A DNA stretch of 64,000 bases from Crossaster papposus (Eukaryota > Echinodermata > Asteroidea > Velatida > Solasteridae), in contig JBAIAA010000656.1 in the NCBI GenBank assembly GCA_037893245.1, positions 1,072,001-1,136,000 of the forward strand. Direction: 5' to 3'. Position 1 is the first letter of the stretch. Each line of letters starts with the position of its first letter. A program made the translations under genes and the position numbers. The notes under the pieces are model-generated. The model worked only from the letters and a program-made list of their open reading frames with translations, did not search any database and had not been told where the DNA came from. This document shows, one piece after another, positions 10,325 to 22,052 of the stretch.

Positions 10325-11998
10325 CAATATTTCAACCATGTCTCTCCAGTTAAACCAGCTGTTCAAGCTTCATCATGGGTGAGGTTAGTGACCAACGATT
10401 GTCCAGAAAGATGCAAAGAAGGTGTTCCTATCTGCATTGTATTTCATCCAATATGGATTAGAGTTCTAAACAGAACATCAAGTTTACACACAGACTTACC
10501 TTGAATGTTTAATAGAATCACTTCAATTGTTTGCTATTTTTCACCAATAGCTACAAATTACATGATGTCATTAACTACAACTGTCTCAGTGACCCAACAA
10601 AGCCTGGGATCCCAGGTCTCTTTTTATTCAGTTCAGCAAATTGCTTGTCACAGTAAAACAGACTCTAATTGATTTCAACACCAACTTTCAGATTTTTTCG
10701 AGAAAAAACTTTTTGAGCACTGGTTTGATTAGAGTCCGGTGTCAACCGTTCAAGTATTGACTGAGAAGGAATGGTTAGTTAAACTGTCAGTGATGCAGTG
10801 AGAAATGCAAAGAATGAGTGAGTTCACACTGCGGTCAGACTGTCTACAATCAATGCCAGACTTGGGCTTCAGTCAGACTTAATACTTGGACTTGGACTCA
10901 GCACTTCAATATGAATTGTACATACTTTTTCTATTTGAAATCTATCAAATGTTTCAAAATTGCTTGGAATAACTTTCCCTAACTCACCAGACATTCTAAG
11001 CCTCCCAGAGGATTTGTAAGGTTTTGTTTTGTTTTCAAATAAATACATCACATGAGACTACACTAGTACATGTTTATTTAGCAAAGTGATGTCTGCTAAC
11101 CTCAATACAAGCATCTATTACTCAAACATAAAACTTGCAGACTCCGAATTGTCTTAATGTTTCCCAAGACAAAACATCTTGCAGGTGTTCGTAGTGTGAG
11201 GGTCTCACCTTTGTGACATTTTGCGGCATTTTCAGGGACCTGGGAATTCCTAACCAAAAAGGCAGAAATAACTTAATTTTGACGATTGCTTTCTCCAGTA
11301 AGGTGATTTGTAAACACTCATCCATGAACGGTCTAATGAGTCAAAGACAAAACAGACAGACAGCACAAAAGGTCAGCTGACTCGATGAGCATTAGATAAC
11401 AAACATATCAGGCAGCCAAGTATTAACGACCAACAGAGTATTAAAACTACTTTATTTAACTTTTGGGATGTTTGTTGTTAATTATAATGGCAATTTCTTT
11501 GCATCAATGTCATTTCTGGCTATGGCAGATGAGGTATACAGTACTATGTACGTGTACAATTTACATGTACAATGAGAAGACACAATCTCAGCACACATTT
11601 TCATACATTTTTGTCAAAAGTATCTAATGACATGCAACAGTCTGTTCAGAGTTTCACATTACTCTGTTCCGTGTAACTTGTTCAATTTAGAAACATTAAT
11701 CCCCTAGGCTTCCTGACATCCAATGCCCAAGGAAATTAATTGGAATGTTAAGGTGTGAGGATTGAAGTACAGCACTAGTGGTCACCAGGGACTAATTTCA
11801 TGGCTCAGCTTACCGTTAGTGAAAAATTCATGCTTACTGTACCAGAAATATCTATGCTAATACAGTATAGCATGTTTCGCAGGTTATTGAGGAATGTTGG
11901 CTATTGTAACAGCACACGATGAATGAACAACAGTTTTTGTATTTAACAATCTCTTCAAGAAGTGATCTTAGAGTAAGTGGTTCCCCTGCAACAAGGGA
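10325..11998. other. No gene seen
   Basis: AT-rich, apparently single-copy DNA with no frame above chance quality and no repeat family recognised. Confidence 0.4.
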
Positions 11999-14118
11999 AA
12001 AGGGTGTGGCATCACAGAGGGTATGGCATCACAGAGGGTGTGGCATCACTGAGGGTGTGGCATCACTGTGGGTGTGGCACCACAGAGGGTGTGGCATCAC
12101 AGAGGGTGTCGCATCACAGTGGAGGTGGCATCACAGAGGAGGTGGCATCACACCAAATGTAGAATCACAGAGGAGGTGGCATCACAGAGGAGGTGGCATC
12201 ACTGAGGGTGTGGCACCACTGAGGGTGTGGCACCACAGAGGGTGTGGCACCACAGAGGGTGTGGCACCACAGAGGGTGTGGCATCACAGAGGGTGTGGCA
12301 TCACAGAGGGTGTGGCATCACAGAGGGTGTGGCATCACAGAGGGTGTGGCATCACACCAAATGTAGAATCACAGAGGAGGTGGCATCACAGAGGGTGTGG
12401 CATCACAGAGGGTGTGGCATCACACCAAATGTAGAATCACAGAGGAGGTGGCATCACAGAGGAGGTGGCATCACAGAGGAGATGGCATCACTGAGGGTGT
12501 GGCATCACTGAGGGTGTGGCATCACTGAGGGTGTGGCACCACAGAGGGTGTGGCATCACAGAGGAGGTGGCATCACAGAGGAGGTGGCATCAGAGAGGAG
12601 GTGGCATCACAGAGGAGGTGGCATCACTGAGGGTGTGGCATCACTGAGGGTGTGGCACCACAGAGGGTGTGGCACCACAGAGGGTGTGGCACCACAGAGG
12701 GTGTGGCACCACAGAGGGTGTGGCACCACAGAGGGTGTGGCACCACAGAGGGTGTGGCACCACAGAGGGTGTGGCACCACAGAGGGTGTGGCATCACAGA
12801 GGGTGTGGCATCACAGTGGAGGTGGCATCACAGAGGGTGTGGCATCACAGAGGGTGTGGCATCACAGAGGGTGTGGCATCACACCAAATGTAGAATCACA
12901 GAGGAGGTGGCATCACAGAGGAGGTGGAATCACGGAGGATGTGGAATCACACAGGATGTGGAATCACAAAGAAAGGTGGAATCACAGAGGAGGTGGCATC
13001 ACAGAGGACGTGGCATCACAGAGGACGTGGCATCACAGGGGGCGTGGCATCACAGAGGGCGTGGCATCACAGAGGGCGTGGCATCACAGAGGGCGTGGCA
13101 TCACAGAGGGCGCGGCATCACAGAGGGCGCGGCATCACAGAGGGCGCGGCATCACAGAGGGCGCGGCATCACAGAGGGCGCGGCATCACAGAGGATGCGG
13201 CATCACAGAGGGTGCGGCATCACAGAGGGTGCGGCATCACAGAGGGTGCGGCATCACAGAGGGTGCGGCATCACAGTGGAGGTGGCATCACAGTGGAGGT
13301 GGCATCACAGAGGGTGTGGCATCACAGAGGGTGTGGCATCACACCAAATGTAGAATCACAGAGGAATTGGCATAACAGAGGAGGTGGAATCACGGAGGAT
13401 GTGGATTCACAGAGGATGTGGATTCACAGAGGATGTGGAATCACACAGGATGTGGAATCACAAATAAAGGTGGAATCACAGAAGAGGTGGCATCACAGAG
13501 GGCGTGGCATCACAGAGGGCGTGGCATCACAGAGGGCGTGGCATCACAGAGGGCGCGGCATCACAGAGGGCGCGGCATCACAGAGGGCGCGGCATCACAG
13601 AGGGCGCGGCATCACAGAGGGCGCGGCATCACAGAGGATGCGGCATCACAGAGGGTGCGGCATCACAGAGGGTGCGGCATCACAGAGGGTGCGGCATCAC
13701 AGAGGGTGCGGCATCACAGTGGAGGTGGCATCACAGTGGAGGTGGCATCACAGAGGGTGTGGCATCACAGAGGGTGTGGCATCACACCAAATGTAGAATC
13801 ACAGAGGAATTGGCATAACAGAGGAGGTGGAATCACGGAGGATGTGGATTCACAGAGGATGTGGATTCACAGAGGATGTGGAATCACACAGGATGTGGAA
13901 TCACAAAGAAAGGTGGAATCACAGAAGAGGTGGCATCACAGAGGAGGTGGCATCACAGAGGACGTGGCATCACAGAGGGCGTGGCATCACAGAGGGTGTG
14001 GCATCACAGAGGGCGCGGCATCACAGAGGGTGCGGCATCACAGAGGATGCGGCATCACAGAGGATGTCGCATCACAGAGGGTGTGAAACCACAAAGGATG
14101 TGGCATCACAGAGGATGT
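11999..14118. repeat. 17-bp minisatellite array, about 125 units
   Basis: The consensus unit is GTGTGGCATCACAGAGG. Because 17 is not a multiple of three and the plus-strand unit lacks stops, all three forward frames stay open for hundreds of codons and give a spurious 17-residue repeat (RVWHHRGCGITEGVASQ), so frames of up to 290 codons here are not genes. Variant units are ordered: GGTGTGG and GGAGGTGG dominate at the left, and CpG-bearing GGCGTGG/GGCGCGG units occupy 13020-13260 and again 13490-13720. A marker 'caccaaatgtagaatcac' recurs near 12151, 12354, 12425, 12872, 13342 and 13785. The block with 'gaggaattggcataac' repeats at 13361 and 13804, a 443-bp higher-order duplication. Confidence 0.97.
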
Positions 14119-15420
14119 GGGTTTCAACCTAAACCAACATTATCCAATTCAATTTCAAACCAATCCACACCGAGCCAACCTAATAATCTTTATCTCATTT
14201 CCTTTTCTTATCAATGTCTCTAACCTATACAAAGCAAAAATAGGCCAAACAAAATTAATGTTTGCGGCAAATATTTTGAACTAGGATTTATGTACAATTA
14301 TCAACTAGCAAAATGGCAAACAAGTTTGAGGTTGGCTAATTTGGCTGCAAAAAAATCTGTTACTGTAAACTACCAAAGGCTATCTTAAATGCATGTCAAA
14401 CCAATTCAACCACCACATCCCAAGTACATTCACTTACCAACCTTACCACAAACAAACTTCCTACAACTCCGAATATTCATTCCAACTTCTTAAATTGAAA
14501 CAAATGACTCCATCTTCTGTAATGCATCATATATTTACAAACTACAGAACAAGAAAACGTCAGGCTTAATGCATTTCGCAGATTGCCAAAGTGAAGCAGA
14601 CTGAATCAAATCATCGTTTTATCACACCACCACCCATAAATCTCACCCATGTTTGGCTGAAATAACCATAAATCAAGACAAGGTACAAACACAATTACAA
14701 CTCCTGTGCCTTTGTGACTCTGAAACGAGCCGATGGAGCAATCCTCCTGAATCACTCAACGAGTCCTGACTCAATCTGCACAACCTGCAAATACACTCAC
14801 TCCTGATGACACTGCAGAGTTTTTGTGCCAACAAAAATGCTCCGAATAACACAAAATGCAAATAGAATTGGACAGGGAGTACCAGCACAGACGGCATGCT
14901 TCAAAAGCTTCAAGTAATGACATTTGACGACAAGCAATAAAATCGCAAGGCCTTAATTACCATTAGCATAAATTGTTTTATATATACCTTCACTAAGTTC
15001 ACTTGGTCATTGACTCTGACCAGTATATCTGTAGCTGATAATACCAGCAACTACAGACAATCATATTGATATACATGTATTACAATGTACTGTATGCAGA
15101 ATACCAGGGACATTTAGTATTATTGTAGAGGAACAAATTAGTCATCTTTAATTGTGATAACTTACATTATTCTAAAGTAAACCACTTCCATTTTTTTTTC
15201 AAATTTTATCTGAGTAAATATAAAAGATGTGAAATAAACATCGGTACAGCATTTTTGTAAACTTGACTTTTGCCAAAGGACATTTAAACTGCAATTCCAC
15301 CGTGACTGACATTACGTTTTTTACTTTATAAGTTTTTTGGTGACTGACTTTACATAGACATTGAACATTATAAATTTGATGACTATCTGTGTATAGTTTC
15401 TTCTGATCAGTCTTAGATGG
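14119..15420. other. No gene seen
   Basis: AT-rich flank of the minisatellite. The minus-strand frame at 14673-14897 has a hydrophobic start but no splice or domain support. A GTGACTGAC(A/T)TTA word recurs just right of here (about 15301, 15339) and again at 16333-16365 and 16506. Confidence 0.4.
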
Positions 15421-15555
15421 CTACTCCACTTGTTCACTTTTGCTTGACCTACTTTTCCTTCGTTTCTCTACATTTCTTTTCTTGTATTTGTACAATCCCC
15501 TTTCTTTAGTTTTTTTCCTGCGTTCAGCCTGTCTCTCTGCTGGTGTCTTTGGCAT
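15421..15555 (-). CDS. Very basic 44-residue ORF or exon, unrecognised
   Basis: Reads MPKTPAERQAERRKKTKERG.. then a KKRNVEKRRKS block, ending SEQVE and a stop. About 40% of residues are K or R, which points to a nucleic-acid-binding or nuclear-localisation segment. An 'MPKTPAERQ..RR' beginning is reminiscent of N-termini in uncharacterised, transposon-linked animal proteins, but that is recall of a style and not an assignment. A possible acceptor (AAGCAG) lies just before the ATG on the minus strand. It could be one exon of a longer gene, a decayed transposon ORF, or chance. The amino-acid pattern is far from what this AT-rich DNA gives at random. Confidence 0.4.
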   Translation of the reverse strand: MPKTPAERQAERRKKTKERGLYKYKKRNVEKRRKSRSSKSEQVE

Positions 15556-15914
15556 CCTGCTTACACTCTTGTATAACTTGTGCAGTGTTTGAATTTTGTA
15601 ATAATTATGCCCATATTAAAATAATTGCTTATACATGTACTGTACTTCAATCAAATACAAATATTTATGTTGAACATGTTGAATAATGTGCCTGAAATGG
15701 GGTATACTGTATGTCACCCAAAAAATCTATGTCCTTCCCTTTGAATCGGTACCTGTACAGTATATTGGATGATCCAATGTAGTGAATAAAAAATACAAAT
15801 TGTGATGGATCCTAGAGCATCGTTTCAGGATTACACAAGCTTTATTAAGTTTCATTGTGGGTAATAGACAAGTTAGTATTAATCCATCCACTGTTCAAAT
15901 GTTCTTCCATTGAC
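15556..15914. other. No gene seen
   Basis: AT-rich spacer between the basic ORF and the family C element. Confidence 0.4.
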
Positions 15915-16321
15915 CTAAAGGGATCGTATACGTTTGGTAATTACTCCAAAAATTTATGGCAATAAAAACTTACTTGGTAAGAAGTACAGCAGCTTTGGAT
16001 AGTATAATGCATTTTTAAAAACTGTTCACTTCGAAGTACTGCGGTTATGAAAAAAGATATCACTTTTTTTCCAAACAAATTTGAATCTGAGAAGCGTTAC
16101 TGCAGGGACGTTTCTCAGGATGTGTATTCCAATGCAGATTATTCTTCCTGCGTGGACATAACCACTCCAGATTTTTGGCAATATCTCAAAATCGCTACCA
16201 CCTTTTGAAATGAAATTTTTACAGGTTAGTTTTATGGTACCGGTACATGTATATATCTATAACTATATAGGATTGAAACAAGCAGTGGGTTCCAATTACC
16301 AAACGTGTACGATCCCTTTAA
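15915..16321. mobile_element. Family C MITE at a TTAA-like target
   Basis: The left end AGGGATCGTATACGTTTGG is followed by TAATTACTCC. The right end is the inverted match (..AATTACCAAACGTGTACGATCCCT). Flanks are CTAA at 15915-15918 and TTAA at 16318-16321, so a TTAA target with one change is likely. About 400 bp, no coding capacity. Confidence 0.8.
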
Positions 16322-18668
16322 ATGTAATAACGTGACTGGCATTATACATTGTGACTGACATTATAAATGACCAAATCTTTATATAACATTTATTTGCCCA
16401 CTTGATAATATTATTGCACTAGCCAGACCCCATACTAAAAAATAATGAAGGGCAGATTTTAATTGCTATCCTGTATGCTTTTATGAGATAAATATTCATT
16501 TGTTGTGACTGACATTGTATTAAGCCTAAGCGTTATTTTGACTGCACATCCTGGGTATCTAACAATAAGTTCATATTTAAATAAATGTTATTTTCCTAAA
16601 AATGGACACAGGGAGTTGTTATTTAAACACAAAAATTGATTAAATATCATTAGAATTATGAAAAATACTAAAAGAAATAAGTTTTGTGTTTTTAACTACG
16701 ATTAGTAGCATAAACATAGTGTCAACTTTAGAGTGCTGTTACATACACAAACATTGGTTTAGAACAGTTTTGTTTTTATTTCTAGAAACTTCAGAATATA
16801 CTTGTACCCTAACAATTTTGCAAAAGATATTTAAGAAAAATTAATTTTACAAATTTGACCCTTGTGTCGCACTTCGCGTAATTGCTTGTGTGACCCAAAG
16901 CAAAACTAATTAGTACTAGTACTACCGATACTATCAATACAACATGCTAACACTAAAAGATGCATTCAAGTTTCTTGATTACAGCTCAGTTATATGATGC
17001 AAGTGCTAAAAGCTCTTCTTATTCCCAGCAGATAATGTTCCATTTGGCAAGAAATGAATCAAGACACGATTCTAATTTCCAAACTCCTTCAGGCCAGTTA
17101 CCTGAGCTGCTTGAGGCTCAGAATCAAATCCCCTGAGAGTCATTTACTAAAATGAAAACAATGAAACCTACTAACACAAATGGCAAACAGTTGTAAGTGA
17201 CAACGTGCTTAAAATCTTGCATCGGTTCCACATCAAAGTGACCTAGCCACAATTAGTTAAGGACCAATTAAATGACACTGGAACACTGACAAATAGTCCC
17301 GAGCCCTGGTTGGGACGTTGACATGTTTGCTAGCGGCACTAGCCAAAGGGACTCTAAAGACACGCTCCATGGCAATTTATTTCATTTATGACAACCAACT
17401 TGCTTTCCTGTACCTTTTATGATGTGTAATGACGACACGTACCAGGTGCTGTAGGGTAAACATACACACATTCTCAACCGGTTCCCTGTCTGATAGCACT
17501 CTATGGTTATTAACTCGTTTACCATGGACAGGTGGTGGTTGTATTGCAGTGTGTAGGACCGAGTATTAATCTATATTAAGCTGGCAGACAGTGAATTTGC
17601 TGCATGACTTGTAAATGTGTGTGGATGGGCCATGCATGAACTTTACATCATATATGGGTCAGTATTGTGTCATATAGAATCAGTGCTACATGTACATCAC
17701 TTCACACAGCACTAAGGGTATAGGCCCTACATATCAATAACTGGGCATTGGTTCAAGTACCGGTAGTTGGAAATGTTATTAATAAAGAAGAATTGCATTA
17801 TTAGTGTGCTGTTCTAAAACAAAACAATTATAACAAGTTTTTAGCACACAATAGTTAAGGTCAGTTCTCTATAGATAACAAAATACATAGTCCTGGATTC
17901 GAAAGAAAATTAATTAATGATAAAGGTTCTGCCTCTTCAATTGCTACATAAAGACCTGCACCATGTTCATATTAATTGGGTAGACATACACCGAGTTATG
18001 GGGACACTTTCTTTGGTTTGAAACAAATCTGACCGAGTTGTAGAGTCATTTCCGTGTCCCCATAGCATGTTGAGTCTCCAGTAAAGGGGTCTAGAAGAAG
18101 AATTTTGTAATTTTAGGTGGAAAACGTTTTTCAGAGTTTGAGTTTAGAAAGTTTTTTTCTTAAGCACACGAACAATATATGGAATGTCCCCAATAAAATA
18201 AGTCGTGTACATGAATGGGCTGGCATGTACCCGTATGCGGAAAATAAAAACACCGGAGAAAAAAATACTAGAAAAGGTACTACCGGTAGTAGGGAAACAA
18301 TGGCTAAGTTGAGAAGCTAATAAGAGGCAATTTCATCTAAACAATGTGGCACTTGAAGATTGTCACATTTCAATTACGTGCACAATTTTTTTTTTTTTTT
18401 TTTTCAAAAAAATGTCATTGTTACAGGTCTACTACCGGTTACTATAGTATGCGCTATGTGCCTCAAAAATAAAAGGCCGTTTGCCTACGTAAAAACCATT
18501 TGCAATTATAAAACAATTCCGTGTACACAGTGGCAAACTTTTTACGTCAGAACATGGGAGGAAAAATGATTTCTGACGGATAATATGCGTTAAAAAACAT
18601 AATTTGTTTTTGACATCGATCAGCTGACCAAATCTGATCAATAGAAGCTAGTAACATTGTCAACAAAC
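16322..18668. other. No gene seen; small hairpin; promoter-like end
   Basis: AT-rich. A short inverted pair, TATGGGGACAC (about 17997) and GTGTCCCCATA (about 18054), forms a hairpin with a loop of about 45 nt. The last 60 bp lead into the ATGGCGGCG start described next. Confidence 0.4.
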
Positions 18669-19285
18669 ATGGCGGCGCCCAGTCACACATCTTTGGCTCC
18701 GACTGCCACAATTTGCAGTGTCGTTTGCACTATTTGGGACGTATAAGAGACTTGAAGTATTTCACATCCATAACATATTCCACAGCAAAACATTACTGCT
18801 TCGAGTGGTCAAGATTTGAGCAGGAACACGAGTTGTCGGTGGCGAAGCAACTTCTCGAAAACAAAAACGACTATGACGGTTTGGATGCTGCACTGAATAA
18901 CGTCAGCCAACACTGCGTGTACCACCAACACTGCGTGTACCACCAACACTGCGTGTACCACCAACACTGCGTGTACCACCAACACTGCGTGTACCACCAA
19001 CAGTGCGACGCGCTGTTTACCAATATAGTGAGAGTCAAGTGGCTGCAGAGCGTTTTGAGAAGACCAGCAAACATCTGCTGGTGCTGGTTGCGGCCAAAAT
19101 CGGAGGTCGACAAGACATTTTGGATGATTTTGAAATTCACAAAGAAGATGCAGTAAACAGCAGAGTATAAATACTATTCCTTATGCTACAAGGAATTACT
19201 TGCAAATCGTCAAGAGCAGCCACCACATCAAGGAGACACTATACCCATCACTTCAGCTAGACCAATCAGTATGAACACATGTTAA
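18669..19285 (+). pseudogene. Frame-disrupted gene-like stretch starting at ATGGCGGCGCCC
   Basis: The start context ACAAACATGGCGGCG is typical of animal first exons. Protein-like sequence follows, but in alternating frames: MAAPSHTSLAPT (frame of 18669), FALFGTYKRLEVFHIHN (frame of 18715), FEQEHELSVAKQLLENK (frame of 18713), then after an 18-bp minisatellite VAAERFEKTSKHLLVLVAAK to a stop near 19165 (again the frame of 18715), and finally YKELLANRQEQPP (frame of 18713) to a stop at 19285. Helical, charged composition is kept across switches, as in a gene broken by small indels or in exons separated by tiny introns. The family is not recognised. Alternatives are a processed pseudogene, base errors in the assembly, or a real gene with an unusual structure. 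Confidence 0.4.
18908..19001. repeat. 18-bp in-frame minisatellite in the gene-like stretch
   Basis: About five units of CAACACTGCGTGTACCAC. The length is divisible by three, so in the frame of 18713 it adds repeats of QHCVYH without closing the frame. Units are almost identical, so the expansion is recent. Confidence 0.9.
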
Positions 19286-19424
19286 AAAGAATGTACATGT
19301 ACATGTGTAGCCATCATGATTTCAGTTTATCAATCAATCTATCAAAGTGATAAAAACAAAAACATATATTTTAACTGGCTGTAAATCATATTGACTTTTT
19401 CATTGATTACAATTTAAATTGCAG

Positions 19425-19525
19425 GCACAGATATCTCAAAGCAGTTCGTCAGAATGCTGTTATTTGGGTCTGGTTCAGGAGCCAGTGGATATCAATATTC
19501 GCCATATTCTATACAGCAGCAATGG
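19425..19525 (+). CDS. Possible exon downstream of the gene-like stretch
   Basis: A good acceptor, TTTAAATTGCAG, precedes 19425. The next frame reads TDISKQFVRMLLFGSGSGAS then GYQYSPYSIQQQW, which is more protein-like than surrounding frames. No convincing donor is seen, and a family G element begins at 19539, so the end is uncertain. It may belong to the gene starting at 18669 or be chance. Confidence 0.3.
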
Positions 19526-19538
19526 TTTGTATTTTCAA

Positions 19539-19787
19539 TTAACCCTAACCTCCCTGAATCTATCAAAATTTGGGGTGGGAAATGGGGATTCAGGATATCT
19601 CCTTATTGAAAATTTGAGAATTTTGATGGATTGTTGGAGATATGGATTGAGGATTGTAAGCTTAGCGGTATTGCAGGATTTTGACGGATTCAGGATATCT
19701 TCATATTGAGCAGTCACCAACATTTTCGTGCATACTTTCTTGATAAAGATACTTTCTTGTAAAGATACCCAATGGGGTTAGGGTTAA
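19539..19787. mobile_element. Family G TTAA element with telomere-like ends
   Basis: Begins TTAACCCTAACCTCCC and ends GGGGTTAGGGTTAA. The interior repeats GATTCAGGATATCT (about 19587 and 19688) and is rich in 'atttgatgga/ttgaggatt' words. The ends look like two vertebrate-type telomere repeats but they are inverted at both ends of the element, so this is not an interstitial telomere. Confidence 0.75.
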
Positions 19788-20187
19788 GGTATTGTTATTA
19801 ATAATTAGGAATATGTTTGAAACTTTTGAGTTTCTCAATGAATGAAAATGCACATGTAACCATGAGTATGTTTTGGAATTACTTTGTTTTTATAATTATC
19901 ATGTGCCTACTTGAAATATACAAGAATAAGAAATTAGTCTGCTTGGACAAGTGCAACCATTCTGTTCATCACATTTCTGAGCAAATGTTTTTTTCTATCA
20001 CTGTACCCATTGTCCAATTAAAAAATAAAGTATTTCATCTTGTAAATTTTGTTTCCTTATTCTGGACACAATTTGAAAATAAGGGTTTGAACAAATATTC
20101 TAACAACTAAATAAATGGAAAGTTCAACATAAAGAGACTAAGGAACAATTATAAGAGAGAAAGCCAGGAGGCCACGTAAGAAATCAC
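19788..20187. other. No gene seen
   Basis: AT-rich. The frame 19817-20110 is chance-like. Confidence 0.4.
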
Positions 20188-20332
20188 GGTGCGCCCCACG
20201 GACGGTGCGCCCCACGGACGGTGCGCCCCACGGACGGTGCGCCCCACGGTCTGTGCGCCCCACGGTCTGTGCGCCCCACGGTCTGTACGCCCCACGGTCT
20301 GTGCGCCCCACGGTCTGTGCTCCCCACGGTCT
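20188..20332. repeat. 16-bp minisatellite, nine units
   Basis: Units GGTGCGCCCCACGGAC (first four) shift to TGTGCGCCCCACGGTC (last five), a clear two-type organisation. The overlapping frames on both strands are by-products. Confidence 0.95.
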
Positions 20333-21617
20333 TCGCCCTACAGTCAGTACATGTACTTTTACATATATAATGTACAACGTACGTGTGAAGCAGTCGTCCG
20401 TGCTTTTACTACACAGCCTTGTACGCAAGGCACGCGACATTATTCCTCCAGTGTACGGGCGTAAATACAATACAATTGCCAATACAGGATACTTTTTGGA
20501 TAGGCAAGCATTGTTTTAAAAAAAATATTTGTTCTGGTCACTATTTTGAGGCACATACAGTAGCGCGTACTTCTAGTACTATTGTAACCTTTAAATACAA
20601 CCCCCCAAAAAAGTCTTTTTTATCAAAAAAATAATAATACTTGTACAAATTGTCTACTTTTCAGACATACTTCTGTGTGTCCTAAAGACATTTATGTATT
20701 AATGATGTGGCTATTGCTAATCACTCTTGTAGAATCATGTATACCGGTATTTATACAATCATACCAGTACATGTACACTGATGTCAGATACGGCAGGCAC
20801 AAGAACAAGACAGAACTTGTACATAATTCCCCCTTCATTCTGTAAGTTGATTCTCCAATAAACCCTACAATTATTCCTGTCCAAGTTGCACAATACAAAT
20901 TTTTAATAACAATTTAAAAAAACAAAAAAAACAAAATTCACGACAAAGAGACAAAGACTTCCAAAATTTAAGATTTCCAAGAAAACCCACAGAAACTCAT
21001 CTCATAGTCGATTCGATGTTATTTCTATAAAGTAGGTCATTTGTCTTCAGGGCAATGAACCTAACACCGATCAATAAATTATATCGGGCCTTTGTAATTA
21101 CCCAGCAACTTATTGCCATTACCATAAAGCCAATAACCATATGAACAATGGCTTGGTAATTCTCAGAAAGGTGGGTCCAAAATAAGGTGGGGGAAACAAT
21201 GCATTGTGGTTGGCAGTATCTATTTTAGTGTCAGTAAACAAAGCACAAATAAATCAACAACAACATTTCTCTGCCAACTTTAAAGACGTATGCTTAAATA
21301 CTGTCTGAATTTGTTTTAATTTACGACCTGGTGTGACATGGGAACATACAAGTAAGGGATTTTAATAATTTTCCTCGCCCTTATTTTAGTGTTTTTGTTT
21401 TGTATTCCTGTTTACGATTGTTGTCCCTGACCCGCATACATGTGCATGCAGTATTGTTTTTAGTTTGTTTTTACGTACTTTTCTTGTAACCCACCTGAGA
21501 TTAATTTCTTATACTTGCATGTTCCCCTACACACTCATTTCCCAGTTTTCTTTGCTGTCACCGTGCTATTCTATTTACCCTTCTGTCAGTTTTTATTCGA
21601 TTTGTGTCTATGTTTTT
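20333..21617. other. No gene seen
   Basis: AT-rich. No repeat family recognised, small frames only. Confidence 0.4.
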
Positions 21618-21825
21618 TTAACCAGTTCGCGCCGGGATTATTTTAACATCGCCGAGCCCACAGGGCGGATTCAGGCTGATCGTGCCGGGAAGCACACCCA
21701 CGCATTTCCGGCCTTGCTCGCTGCTGACATACATTTCCGAACTTGAACTTGGCGTGTTTCGTCATCCGTTTTGAATTTGGGGAAATTTTTGCGTTTATAT
21801 ACATCATCCGGCGCGAACTGGTTAA
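21618..21825 (+). mobile_element. Family A TTAA MITE, well preserved
   Basis: Ends are TTAACCAGTTCGCGCCGG and CCGGCGCGAACTGGTTAA with all CpGs intact. Shorter than the 242-bp copies: the 'ggcgggattatttttaacgaaactcgatccg' block is reduced. Confidence 0.92.
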
Positions 21826-21869
21826 AGCATAATTATTCATTTTTACCTAGGTAATTGTGCCTGGGGGAA

Positions 21870-22052
21870 CAAAATTACTGTCCACACTGGCATCTGTGGG
21901 TAGCACACCCTGATATTGTTGACGTAACTCACTGCAAGCCAGTCATTGACTGATATTCCCAACCTTGCTTGTGATTTTTTGTATCAGTCATCCATTTTGA
22001 ATCCTTGAAAAACTTTGCGTATAATACATAGCATCCGACACAAACTGGTTAA
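21870..22052 (+). mobile_element. Family A fragment, strongly diverged
   Basis: Recognisable words are 'gcatctgtgggtagcacaccc', 'ttgcttgtgat', 'tcagtcatccattttgaat', 'aactttgcgtataata' and the right end CACAAACTGGTTAA. The left end is lost. It lies about 45 bp from the previous copy in the same orientation. Confidence 0.6.

Noticed and set aside
11919..14223. Open frames of up to 290 codons with a WHHRGCGITEGVASQ repeat
   Set aside because: They follow from a stop-free 17-bp minisatellite that keeps all three forward frames open; no start, domain or splice context.
19539..19787. Interstitial telomere sequence
   Set aside because: Only one or two telomere-like units at each end and in opposite orientation; they are the inverted ends of a TTAA element.
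20138..20519. Frames on both strands with RPTDGAPHGRC-type repeats
   Set aside because: By-products of the 16-bp minisatellite at 20188-20332.
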